NCBI GenBank assembly: GCA_964351855.1
Contig: CAYGQD010000003.1
Location: 1 to 64,000 of the forward strand
Length of the DNA stretch: 64,000 bases
Direction: 5' to 3'
Source: JBCDHN01 sp964351855
Lineage (GTDB): Bacteria; Verrucomicrobiota; Verrucomicrobiia; Verrucomicrobiales; DEV007
Below, piece by piece: positions 9,238 to 17,601 of the stretch (position 1 is the first letter of the stretch; every line of letters begins with the position of its first letter). The notes under the pieces are model-generated. The model worked only from the letters and a program-made list of their open reading frames with translations. It was not told where the DNA came from and made no database searches. The translations under genes and the position numbers were made by a program.

Positions 9238-12200
9238 AGAGAACGGACGTTAAGAATGCGCAAGGTGGTTGAGAGAATTTTGCCGGAGTTAGGATCGCGA
9301 GTCGGCTCGAGAAACACTTCGTACACTTTCGAATCCCGGGCCAGCAGCTCGCCGCCTTCTGAGAGAACGAACCCATTGCCAGCGGTTCTGCGCTTTGTCA
9401 CCACACGACCATGGGTGTAGATGCGAAAATGGCGCGAGCTCAAGGTTGTGGTATTGAGAATTCTTGCCGCTACTTCTTCACTGAGAGCGTCACCGCGATG
9501 CTGCGGCAAGGGGCTGGCTTTGATCTCTCCTTCCGTGGGGCGTGAATCGGAAACCGCTTCCGCGATTTCGAAGGCCAAGTCCGAGCGAGAGAAATAGGGT
9601 CGCTGGTCGAACAGGCGCCTGGCAACGTCGCGAATGGTTTTCTGCGCGACCGGTGATCCGACTGGATCATGCCGCCCCATCACGGCAGTGGCTTCCGGAT
9701 CGGTATTGAGCGTGTGCTCCAGACGTTCGATGGAAGCAAAGTCGTCGATCGTTCCCACGATGTGTTCCGGAGGGAAAATCTCCCGGACGTTCTCGATTTC
9801 AGCATCGCGATCTTCCTGATCGGGATTCTCCTTCACAAGTTCGCTCGAGAAGACTCCCTGAAGGAAGGTCTCCATTTCGAAGAGGGTTGGGATGGAATTG
9901 ATGTTCAATTGGCCGTGAATCCACTCGAAGGGACTGCTGGCGTGTAGATCCACTGGATAGATGAGTTTGTAGGGGTCTTGCCAGGCTTCTTTGGCATCGG
10001 ATGCGGTCGGCGGCGGCTGATGCCACATCGCGTCGTAGCTGGCGTAGGCTTTCACAGGATCATCGACCTCGAACGAAGACACGGTTTCGCCGCGCCCAAG
10101 TTCGCAATTCGTCCCGGGAACCCCAACATGGAAGATATCCAGCAACTGAACGGCCCGCTCTCCCATGCGATCGAACCGAGGATGTTCCCGCCGACCGATC
10201 CGTAACGTGTTGCCTCCACCCCAAGCCGGATCGGTTTCCGCCTGGGCAGACGAAGTGATGTCGAAAAGAAACTCGGCCAGAGAATTCGAACGGCGCTCGT
10301 AGTAGTGAAACGCTGTGGCGGACCCGTAGGGTTTCCACATAATCGGATCATAAAGATGTCCCAGCTCGCTCAAGGCGAACAGACGCCCTTGATTGGAAAT
10401 TCGAAACGGTGCCGGCGTCCTTGCCTGTTGCGCCTCTTTTGCCAGATCCGCCAAATTGGGCATCAGTCTTCCATTCGACGGGTAGTCTTCATCGTTATCA
10501 GGAAGTACATAGTTGGCCGAATCACTGGAAGTCGTGCGCAGAATCGACTCCAACGTGCTGTTGCTGGTGCTGGAGGGAACATTGTAGGTCGGAGAATCGA
10601 ATCCGCCATCGGGCCAATAGCTCGGCCTTGCCTCCATATCGAATCGTCCGCCGCCCTTCGAGCTGCGCTTATAGAGCTTTCTCAGGAAATTCCGCACCCC
10701 GGGAGAAGCAGAGTTCACGTAGTATTCAGACTCCTGGGTATCTTTCGTCCAGTAGGTCATGAAGGAGTCACCATAGTTGCTCCCTCGGTCTCCTATATTG
10801 AGCCCCACAGCGGTTGCTACCATCATGGCATCGCCTTTCCGAACCTGGCCATCGCTACGATTCCCGCGGTAGTCTTTGGCATAGAGTGGCCCATCCGTGA
10901 ATCGAGAGAGATGGAAACCATGATCCGGGAAGCCCGTGTTCGTCTGCCGCTGGGAACGTCCCGATTGATCGACTAACGTGCCTTCGCGCGGAGCAGCGTT
11001 CTTTTCCTGGATTCGAAGCTCATAGTGGCCGCGCCCGTCTTTTCCGTCTGGTCCAGCAGCTCCCAAGAAAATCCACGGCAGTCCAGGAGTCTTGCCTACA
11101 TCGAAGGTCCATTCGACTTCCCCAAAAGGGATCATGCGATAGCCGTTTGGTTCGAGAGGGAGATGGTTCTCCGGAAAATGAGGATTGGATGGCGCATCCG
11201 GCCCACAGCAATAGCGCCTCGCAAAGGTCTTCTTCTCGTCGAGGACATGCTCGGTTCCATCCGCCTCTAGAAAGCTGAGCGGTTCGACAAACTCAAAGCT
11301 AAGTTCGAGAAATTGAGGATCCCGTCCCGGATCGTCCGCGTTGGAGAGATCAATGGGTTGAGAGGTGGGATTCCAGAGTTCGACCCAAGTCTGGGCCGTG
11401 ACCGTGAGGGGACCTCCGCCGCCCGCATCTTCCGGTTTTTCGCTTAACTCCAAGAGGACAAAGAACTCGTTCACCACAGGAAAGCTATCGATGCCTCGGT
11501 AGCTCTCTTCCTCGCTTTCTCCGGGAGCCGAAACGGTGGAGCCGATCCCCTCATCCGCATAGTCGATCATGGTTGCGGCCAGCGTGCGATAATAGTGTTC
11601 CGGAAACCCTCCGCTGCGCCGGACGAAATTAGGTAACGATTCTTCCAGGTGCCGCGCCAATTCCACGACCGAGTTAGAGACCCCATTCGGATCCTCATCC
11701 AAGGCCGCCAGACTGGCCTGGTGGATCAACTCGTTCACGTTGAGACACGGTTCTCCCGCATTCGGGTAGCCATGGCCAAACGGAATGATCGGCTGATGGC
11801 GGTAACCTCGCAGGCCCAACGCGTAGCGCTCTTCCAGATCGATGGCAAAGCGGTCCTGATCGGTGCTGTGAGTCGGCAATTGGGAAAGCATCACGCTGGC
11901 TGCCAACGAAGGAAGCATGTGTTGATTGGCCCGCAGATAAGCCAGCCGCCAGTAGGGATGCTCTGCCGCGGTGAACTGCTCTGTCTTCCAGGGAAAGAAG
12001 GGCAATTCCCGAGGGCTCAATCCGGGAGCCACTTGGTTTGCGAGAAGCTGCGTCGGAAGAGGGACGCCGTTGACGGGTTCCGGAGCGATGACCCCGGGAA
12101 ACTCGTAGCGATAGGCATCGAGCGAGTAATCGTCGAGCTTAATGACACGATCGATCCGCGCGTCGCCCCGAGAATAACCGCCCCAACGAATCGCGTGTCC

Positions 12201-12860
12201 ATCATCGCTCGATGAGGAAGGGATCCCGATGACGTCGAGATTGGGGTATCCCTGAAGGTCCTCAATCCAGAAGGCGTATTGAATCAGATGATCCCCATCG
12301 GGATTGCTCATTTCCAAAAGATCAACCAGCGGGCGCGGATCTTCCCTCACCAACTCCCCGGTTTCCGGATGGAGATGGGTCAGTGGCGGAAGCTGAAAGG
12401 GCCGGACCGCTTCATTGGAAAACGCCGTTACGGTCGGAGCCAGCGCACTCTTCCCATCTCCATCCAGCGGATGAAGATGGATGTCCGGGGGATAGGCAAC
12501 CGTTTGCAAATCTCCATCCGCGTGGGAAAAAAGCGGAAGGTGCCGAATTTCGTCCCGGCCCGGCCGGGATAGGAACGTGTAGCGACTGGGAGGCTCGGCA
12601 CTCCAGTCGCTTTCGAACATCGTGGTGACGAGATAGCTATCGTTGGCCGTCTGGCCGAGGAGCAGATTCTTCGCTGCTTCAAACGCGGCGTCCGTGGCCA
12701 GCTCCGCGCGGACGGCCTGGGCCCGATACCCGGAATTCCGCGCCTGTTGGCTGGAGATGGAAAGAAGCGAGATCGCGATAACTGCGATGCCTGCGATGAA
12801 GACTAATGTCAGAACAATCGCGGCTCCCCGTTGTGATGTGAATTGGCGATATCTCTTCAT
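9234..12860 (-). CDS. Verru_Chthon cassette protein A (large pseudopilin-like protein)
   Basis: 1208 residues. The N-terminus has a short basic leader and a 20-residue hydrophobic helix (RGAAIVLTLVFIAGIAVIA), as in PilX/GspK-type minor pseudopilins. The remaining roughly 1150 residues are a soluble extracellular region. The size, N-terminal type and neighbours fit family A of the four-gene Verru_Chthon cassette described from Verrucomicrobium and Chthoniobacter. Its ATG overlaps the stop of protein C by 4 bp. By analogy with GspK it may cap or recruit cargo to a pseudopilus; that is inference, since the cassette has no established function known to me. Confidence 0.85.
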   Translation of the reverse strand: MKRYRQFTSQRGAAIVLTLVFIAGIAVIAISLLSISSQQARNSGYRAQAVRAELATDAAFEAAKNLLLGQTANDSYLVTTMFESDWSAEPPSRYTFLSRPGRDEIRHLPLFSHADGDLQTVAYPPDIHLHPLDGDGKSALAPTVTAFSNEAVRPFQLPPLTHLHPETGELVREDPRPLVDLLEMSNPDGDHLIQYAFWIEDLQGYPNLDVIGIPSSSSDDGHAIRWGGYSRGDARIDRVIKLDDYSLDAYRYEFPGVIAPEPVNGVPLPTQLLANQVAPGLSPRELPFFPWKTEQFTAAEHPYWRLAYLRANQHMLPSLAASVMLSQLPTHSTDQDRFAIDLEERYALGLRGYRHQPIIPFGHGYPNAGEPCLNVNELIHQASLAALDEDPNGVSNSVVELARHLEESLPNFVRRSGGFPEHYYRTLAATMIDYADEGIGSTVSAPGESEEESYRGIDSFPVVNEFFVLLELSEKPEDAGGGGPLTVTAQTWVELWNPTSQPIDLSNADDPGRDPQFLELSFEFVEPLSFLEADGTEHVLDEKKTFARRYCCGPDAPSNPHFPENHLPLEPNGYRMIPFGEVEWTFDVGKTPGLPWIFLGAAGPDGKDGRGHYELRIQEKNAAPREGTLVDQSGRSQRQTNTGFPDHGFHLSRFTDGPLYAKDYRGNRSDGQVRKGDAMMVATAVGLNIGDRGSNYGDSFMTYWTKDTQESEYYVNSASPGVRNFLRKLYKRSSKGGGRFDMEARPSYWPDGGFDSPTYNVPSSTSNSTLESILRTTSSDSANYVLPDNDEDYPSNGRLMPNLADLAKEAQQARTPAPFRISNQGRLFALSELGHLYDPIMWKPYGSATAFHYYERRSNSLAEFLFDITSSAQAETDPAWGGGNTLRIGRREHPRFDRMGERAVQLLDIFHVGVPGTNCELGRGETVSSFEVDDPVKAYASYDAMWHQPPPTASDAKEAWQDPYKLIYPVDLHASSPFEWIHGQLNINSIPTLFEMETFLQGVFSSELVKENPDQEDRDAEIENVREIFPPEHIVGTIDDFASIERLEHTLNTDPEATAVMGRHDPVGSPVAQKTIRDVARRLFDQRPYFSRSDLAFEIAEAVSDSRPTEGEIKASPLPQHRGDALSEEVAARILNTTTLSSRHFRIYTHGRVVTKRRTAGNGFVLSEGGELLARDSKVYEVFLEPTRDPNSGKILSTTLRILNVRSL

Positions 12861-14152
12861 GATGCTTGATCGATCGGAACTCGAAAACGGACCGTCCGCA
12901 GTCCTCGCCGAACCACCCTCTCCGGCAGCGAATCGAGATCGGTGGGCAAATCATCCGCCCCCCAATTCATGACCCAATCCTCCGGTTCCTCGAGCTTGGC
13001 GGCAACATCCGGACCGACGACGGTTAGAGTCACTTCGACAAATCCGGGGACGACCAGAGCGGGCCATTCCCCTTGCCCTCCCAGTTGGAGATAGTTGTTC
13101 ATGTCCCTCGCGTCCATCAGATCCACCCTCATCACGACACCGCTTGCATCGACGATTTCGACCCTCCGAGATGGAGTCACCTCAAAGCGGACCACGTTGT
13201 TGGCAATGGGCTCATCGCCGTAAACATGATCATGAACGGAATGCTTGGGATCGTGCCAGGCGGTCCAATCAGCCGTCGGAGGAACGATTGATTTGGGCCG
13301 TTGAGAAAGGCGTGCGGGATCGGCGTGGCTGGGCCAAGGCGCGATGGCAGACTCTGGAACACCAGGCGCACTGGTGGTCTCGGAACGAAAGGCAAAGAGA
13401 TAGGGCAGGTCCTGATTGCGAAACTGACCTCGCGGTAACAAGTCTCCACCCAGCGCATTCGTCTGAAACCGGAGAATCGCGCTGGCTTGTCCTTCTCCAT
13501 CCGAACTCCCACACGGTCGGAAATGCCGGTAGAGCTTCATGCTGGAAGTCGCGCCCGGCAGAGGTGAATCCCGGGTGTAAGCCACATAGTAGGCAACCAG
13601 GTAACTATCCGCCGCCGCATAAAACTGCTCGGTCCCAAAGTCATTATCGCCAAGTTTCGGGTTCCCCATATTCCCAAAGCGCGATGGTGCGAAGGTTTCT
13701 GGCAAGATCGAGCCCGCCCCGCTGCGGAGCGCCACGAAAGCGAGGGTATCGAAGCCTTCCTCGGCGTTTTCGATCGAACGATCTGATCCATAGCCAGATT
13801 CGCGATTCACCTCAAACGGGAGAATCAGGCGATCCCTGAAAAACCGCGCTTGTTCCTCCGTCCCCGTGAAATTCGCGGTTCCGGAACTACGAAGCGGGCG
13901 ATTCGAGTAGGCGGATGACAGATCTTCCGTGAGCCATTGGCGGGCGATCTGGACTTCCATGTCCGCCTCCAGACTGCTGGCTTTGCGGACCCATGATGCA
14001 GCCGTGGCCGCGAACATTTCAGCCAGCATCACCACAAGGGCGGCCAGCACCGCCATGGCGACCATGAGCTCCAGCATCGAGAAGCCCTTGTTTCCGGAAC
14101 GGCTCGCTTCAGGTAGCGTCATCATCGCGTTGCTCGAATTGGTTCGTCGCAT
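12857..14152 (-). CDS. Verru_Chthon cassette protein C (prepilin-like)
   Basis: 431 residues with a type IV prepilin N-terminus: leader ending in NKG, then FSMLELMVAMAVLAALVVM, with the Glu5 equivalent present. The expected processing site is G/F around residue 23. The C-terminal part is a long beta-rich domain without a recognised fold; size and placement suit cassette family C, analogous to a GspJ-type minor pseudopilin. The start is uncertain: 14152 overlaps protein B by 44 bp, while in-frame ATGs at 14125 and 14122 would shorten the leader and the overlap. It ends in a 4-bp overlap with protein A. Confidence 0.85.
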   Translation of the reverse strand: MRRTNSSNAMMTLPEASRSGNKGFSMLELMVAMAVLAALVVMLAEMFAATAASWVRKASSLEADMEVQIARQWLTEDLSSAYSNRPLRSSGTANFTGTEEQARFFRDRLILPFEVNRESGYGSDRSIENAEEGFDTLAFVALRSGAGSILPETFAPSRFGNMGNPKLGDNDFGTEQFYAAADSYLVAYYVAYTRDSPLPGATSSMKLYRHFRPCGSSDGEGQASAILRFQTNALGGDLLPRGQFRNQDLPYLFAFRSETTSAPGVPESAIAPWPSHADPARLSQRPKSIVPPTADWTAWHDPKHSVHDHVYGDEPIANNVVRFEVTPSRRVEIVDASGVVMRVDLMDARDMNNYLQLGGQGEWPALVVPGFVEVTLTVVGPDVAAKLEEPEDWVMNWGADDLPTDLDSLPERVVRRGLRTVRFRVPIDQAS

Positions 14153-14660
14153 TCAGCAACGTGCTGAACCTCTCTTCCGCCCCCGGGCTCTTTACGGTTA
14201 CGGTTGCGCGCAAAAGCCTCGGACTTTCAAAGTCTCCGGAAGGGGGCAACACTTCTTCAAAGGCGATTCTGACATGGAAGGCCGCTTGGCTGCCCGCTTG
14301 CCCAAAGCCCGTTTCGTAGACTGACGCTTCCAACTCGCCACTGGGTGACCCGGCTACGTCATACCCCACGAAGACGGTCATTCCATCCAAGCTTTCCGTG
14401 CCGCCGTCCCAGAACTCCGTCTCGCCCGCTTCATTGTTCCCCACGGCAATGAGCGGTCCGGTAGCCGGGGTGCTCTGCCGCAGCTCAGCCGCGACGTCAT
14501 GAACGATCCCCGCCGCCGCGAAGCGAACTTCCGAGTCCGCCGACGTTTCGAAGCTCATTCCTAACAAGGCCAAGAGAGGTAGCGCAACGGTCGCGGTAAT
14601 CCCGATGGCCATCATCACTTCCAGCAAGGTGAACGCGGAAAAGGAACAATTCTTAGACAT
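14109..14660 (-). CDS. Verru_Chthon cassette protein B (prepilin-like)
   Basis: 183 residues. The prepilin signal is short (MSKNCSFSA) followed by FTLLEVMMAIGITATVALPLLALL, with the conserved Glu5. This resembles a GspI/PilV-type minor pseudopilin in length and N-terminal sequence. It starts 4 bp after the stop of protein D and overlaps protein C. The residue before the cleavage site is Ala rather than the usual Gly, as also in protein D. Confidence 0.85.
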   Translation of the reverse strand: MSKNCSFSAFTLLEVMMAIGITATVALPLLALLGMSFETSADSEVRFAAAGIVHDVAAELRQSTPATGPLIAVGNNEAGETEFWDGGTESLDGMTVFVGYDVAGSPSGELEASVYETGFGQAGSQAAFHVRIAFEEVLPPSGDFESPRLLRATVTVKSPGAEERFSTLLNATNQFEQRDDDAT

Positions 14661-14664
14661 GGTT

Positions 14665-15354
14665 TCAGTAGCTTAAAATTTGCGCACGACCGGTGAGAGG
14701 ATTGATCGAAAGGCAGTGGGTACGAGGGTAGGGCTCTCCGTTGCTTCCGCTCTGCTGCCCCAAATCCACCGGCGTTCCCCCGTCAAACGAGCGAGCAACA
14801 ATGCCGACAAAGAGGTACTCCCGGGCAAAGATAGGAGGGATCTCCACTCTTCCCTGCGCGTTGAACATGATGAACGGAAAGGTCAGATCTTCTTGCTCCA
14901 GACTGAATGGGAAGGTGCGCTGAAAGTTCTCCGGGAGATCTTGAATTGTGCTGAAGAGTCCATCCTGGCCGGGTTGCTCGAAATCTGCGCTCAGAGCCCA
15001 ACATTGTCCTTCCGGAAGCTTGAACCATTCCGAGACGGGCCTGACGCTGCGATCAAAGATATTTGACTGGCCCGGATCGGGCACGAACATCGCCATGCGG
15101 CTGAACTGATGCTCATCCTCCCGCGGTGCGTCATTAGAAAAGGCCACATAAACGTCCGTTCTCTGCGCCACCGCCAGATTCCTGGCGGACTCTAAAAACC
15201 CTTTCACCTCAACAATCGCCGATCCTTGCCCCCGTTCAAATCCTCTCAACCCCATGGCCGTGAACCCCATCAGCGCGGAGATAAGTCCTACCACCAGCAG
15301 GATTTCGACCAAGCTGAAGGCGCGCTCAGAAACTGGATGGGAGAGAACGAACAT
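14665..15354 (-). CDS. Verru_Chthon cassette protein D (prepilin-like), first gene of operon
   Basis: 229 residues. The leader MFVLSHPVSERA precedes FSLVEILLVVGLISALMGF, a standard pilin N-terminal helix with Glu5. The C-terminal domain resembles a GspH-type pseudopilin in size (SAIVEVKGFLESARNLAV follows the helix). It is the promoter-proximal gene of D-B-C-A plus the secreted gene at 8569-9237, all within 4 bp or overlapping. No prepilin peptidase, ATPase or secretin is encoded nearby, so the assembly machinery must be elsewhere. Confidence 0.85.
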   Translation of the reverse strand: MFVLSHPVSERAFSLVEILLVVGLISALMGFTAMGLRGFERGQGSAIVEVKGFLESARNLAVAQRTDVYVAFSNDAPREDEHQFSRMAMFVPDPGQSNIFDRSVRPVSEWFKLPEGQCWALSADFEQPGQDGLFSTIQDLPENFQRTFPFSLEQEDLTFPFIMFNAQGRVEIPPIFAREYLFVGIVARSFDGGTPVDLGQQSGSNGEPYPRTHCLSINPLTGRAQILSY

Positions 15355-15551
15355 CCTGGCAGAGAAGATTCAGAAAACCTCAATGGCCGCAGCATGGGTG
15401 TCACGGTGAGGATGAGTATCACCATGTTGTTTTCCCCTCTTCTGCAAACCAGATAACTGTGACGGAATCGTTTCCACGAATTCAGTTGCACACTAACCAA
15501 TAAACACACCTTGAAAAGAAGTTTAACCTTTTCTTCTGTGCCGACTTTCTA

Positions 15552-17354
15552 ATGCCCCAAAAAATCCTACCCTTCTTGATCGGCCTGTTAACGGCGACTG
15601 CCGTTGCCCTGTTTTGGCCCTCGCCCGCCTCCGTCGAATCGGCTCTGATCGCCGTTGAATCGCCTCCCCAATTCATCGAAGCCGTTCCAACCCTGTCCAT
15701 CGCGGAGGTACAGGGCGACTACGAGCGCTCTCCCTATGAAGGTGAGCGGGTGAAAATTTCCGGAATCGTCACTTACCTGGAAGGAAGCAGCACCGGAGTG
15801 AGGCGCTTTTTCGTCCAGGAAGGCGACCACGCCATCACTTGCTTCTTGCCACAGCGATTGCCGCTCGACCTCAGTCCCGGACAGCAGGTTACGATCGAAG
15901 GGCGCGTGGGCGAATACGAGGCGGAGTTCGGTAATGCGCCGAACACGGAGATCATCATCACACTTCCTCAACAGATTGAAGTTGGAGAAACGATGCCTCT
16001 CCCCTCGCCTACCCTCCTCGATGCCTCCCCGCACTCCGGAAAACAGCCCAGCACCGCGCTGGAGGAATACGAGTCGCTGGAATCCATGCTCGTCCGCGTT
16101 CCCAAGCTCCGCGTGCTCGACCGATTCAATGACCGAACCCTGCGTCGACCCGTCTTGATTGCCACGCCAGACCAAACCGACACCAGCAATCGCAATTCGA
16201 TCGGTGGCCTCACCATCACCGCCGAGGACCAGGGCCGCGGCTCGTGGGACTACCGGTTTCGCTTCAACTACAATGCGGAACGCCTCATCATCGGCCACAG
16301 CGGGAATGAAAGTATCAGCAGAGTGGGCACGCTGATTGAAGACGTGGTCGGCGTCCTAGACCTCTCCAAGGGATCACCAGTCATTCTTCCGATGGAAGAC
16401 ATTCGGGTGAAAAGCGTTCCTGAGGTGGTGGCCGCTCCCGTCACCCAAATCGCTCCAGCCAAAGATCGCCTGATGGTCGCGGCTTACAATCTCTGGAACG
16501 TCAGCGCCGAGGATACCGCTCGCCTCCAGCTGATCGCCGCCGAAATCCAGCAGAACCTGAAGTCCCCCGATTTGATCGCCCTCAGCGAAGTGCAAGATGA
16601 TTCCGGAACGGATGGCTCCATTGCCGATCTCACCCTTTCCAGCCAGCGCTTTGCGAACTCCCTTTTGAAATCGCTGAGCGATCTGGGTATCGAATACCGC
16701 TTCCTGGATCTCGAGCCGGAGCGCCATCGTGAAGGCGGAGTTCCGGGTGGCAATATCCGCGTCGCCTTTCTCTACCGGCCAGATCGCGTCGCCATGATCG
16801 GGCCGCCTCAGCGCATTCCGGGGAAAGACAGCCCTTTCGCCGATCACCTCGCCTTCGACGGCACTCGGAAATCCCTCATTGCGCAATTTGAATTGATCGA
16901 AACTCAGCAGCGCTTCTTCGCCATCGCCAATCACCTCAAGTCCAAGAGTGGCGATGAATCCGTTTGGAAGGAGAATCCTCAGTTCGAGTCAGAACGGAAA
17001 CGCAGTCAACAAGCGCTAGTGCTTCTCAATGCCGTGGAATCGCTGCGGTCCGAGTTCCCCAACCAACCAGTCATCCTCATGGGCGACCTCAACGATTACC
17101 CGGATTCGCCTCCTTTAAGAATCCTCACGGAAGGCGGGCTGCTCACGAATTTGGCGGAAAAGCTCCCCCCTAAGGGACGGTTCAGCCATCGTTACGACGG
17201 CAATTTCGGCGCGCTGGATCACATCCTCGTCTCGCCCGAGCTCGCCTCGAAAGCCGACTTCGAAATCCTCCACCTCAACACACCGATTCTCGATAGCCGC
17301 GATCGCAATAGCGACCATGACCCGGTGATTGCGTCGTTCAAGCTTGAGCCCTAG
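15552..17354 (+). CDS. Secreted endonuclease/exonuclease/phosphatase-family protein with OB-fold
   Basis: 600 residues. The N-terminus is hydrophobic (ILPFLIGLLTATAVALFW) and acts as signal peptide or anchor. At about 50-130 is an OB-like domain (GERVKISGIVTYLEG, GQQVTIEGRVGEYE), as in secreted DNases and phosphodiesterases. The catalytic region begins near residue 310 (LMVAAYNLWNV) and contains the family's signatures: ALSEVQDD, ANHLKSK, GDLNDYPDS and NSDHDPVIA, giving the metal-binding Glu/Asp and the catalytic His pair. Likely an extracellular nuclease or phosphodiesterase; the substrate cannot be told from sequence. It is divergent from the pseudopilin operon. Its TAG stop lies inside the CTAG end of a palindromic element. 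Confidence 0.85.
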   Translation: MPQKILPFLIGLLTATAVALFWPSPASVESALIAVESPPQFIEAVPTLSIAEVQGDYERSPYEGERVKISGIVTYLEGSSTGVRRFFVQEGDHAITCFLPQRLPLDLSPGQQVTIEGRVGEYEAEFGNAPNTEIIITLPQQIEVGETMPLPSPTLLDASPHSGKQPSTALEEYESLESMLVRVPKLRVLDRFNDRTLRRPVLIATPDQTDTSNRNSIGGLTITAEDQGRGSWDYRFRFNYNAERLIIGHSGNESISRVGTLIEDVVGVLDLSKGSPVILPMEDIRVKSVPEVVAAPVTQIAPAKDRLMVAAYNLWNVSAEDTARLQLIAAEIQQNLKSPDLIALSEVQDDSGTDGSIADLTLSSQRFANSLLKSLSDLGIEYRFLDLEPERHREGGVPGGNIRVAFLYRPDRVAMIGPPQRIPGKDSPFADHLAFDGTRKSLIAQFELIETQQRFFAIANHLKSKSGDESVWKENPQFESERKRSQQALVLLNAVESLRSEFPNQPVILMGDLNDYPDSPPLRILTEGGLLTNLAEKLPPKGRFSHRYDGNFGALDHILVSPELASKADFEILHLNTPILDSRDRNSDHDPVIASFKLEP

Positions 17355-17570
17355 TGCATCGTCCCGAAAATAACTGCGCAGATGGATTACTGAAAGGCGG
17401 TATCGCAAAATTTGCTCGCTGTGCTCGGGAAATTCAGGATCGCGGCCCTTTTTCCCGATTTCTGCGTTGCTCGGTCGGTCATGGAGCCCGCTCCATTCCC
17501 TCCCTCACACCTTGAAGTCGGGAAAAATGACTCGCGAATCTGCACCCTTTTTTCCGAGACGATGCCCTAG
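17351..17570. repeat. CTAG-ended palindromic element, copy 1
   Basis: A 220-bp imperfect palindrome. The left end CTAGTGCATCGTCCCG pairs imperfectly with the reverse complement of the right end (CTAGGGCATCGTCTCG). Inside, TTTTTCCCGA (17449-17458) pairs perfectly with TCGGGAAAAA (17518-17527). It shares the core ATTTCTGCGTTGCTCG and the CTAG ends with the element at 44039-44252. It has no coding capacity and looks like a MITE or REP-type element. Its left end supplies the stop codon of the upstream gene. Confidence 0.65.
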
Positions 17571-17601
17571 TTTCAAGCCACATCGAAGAAACGAGTGAGG
17601 T

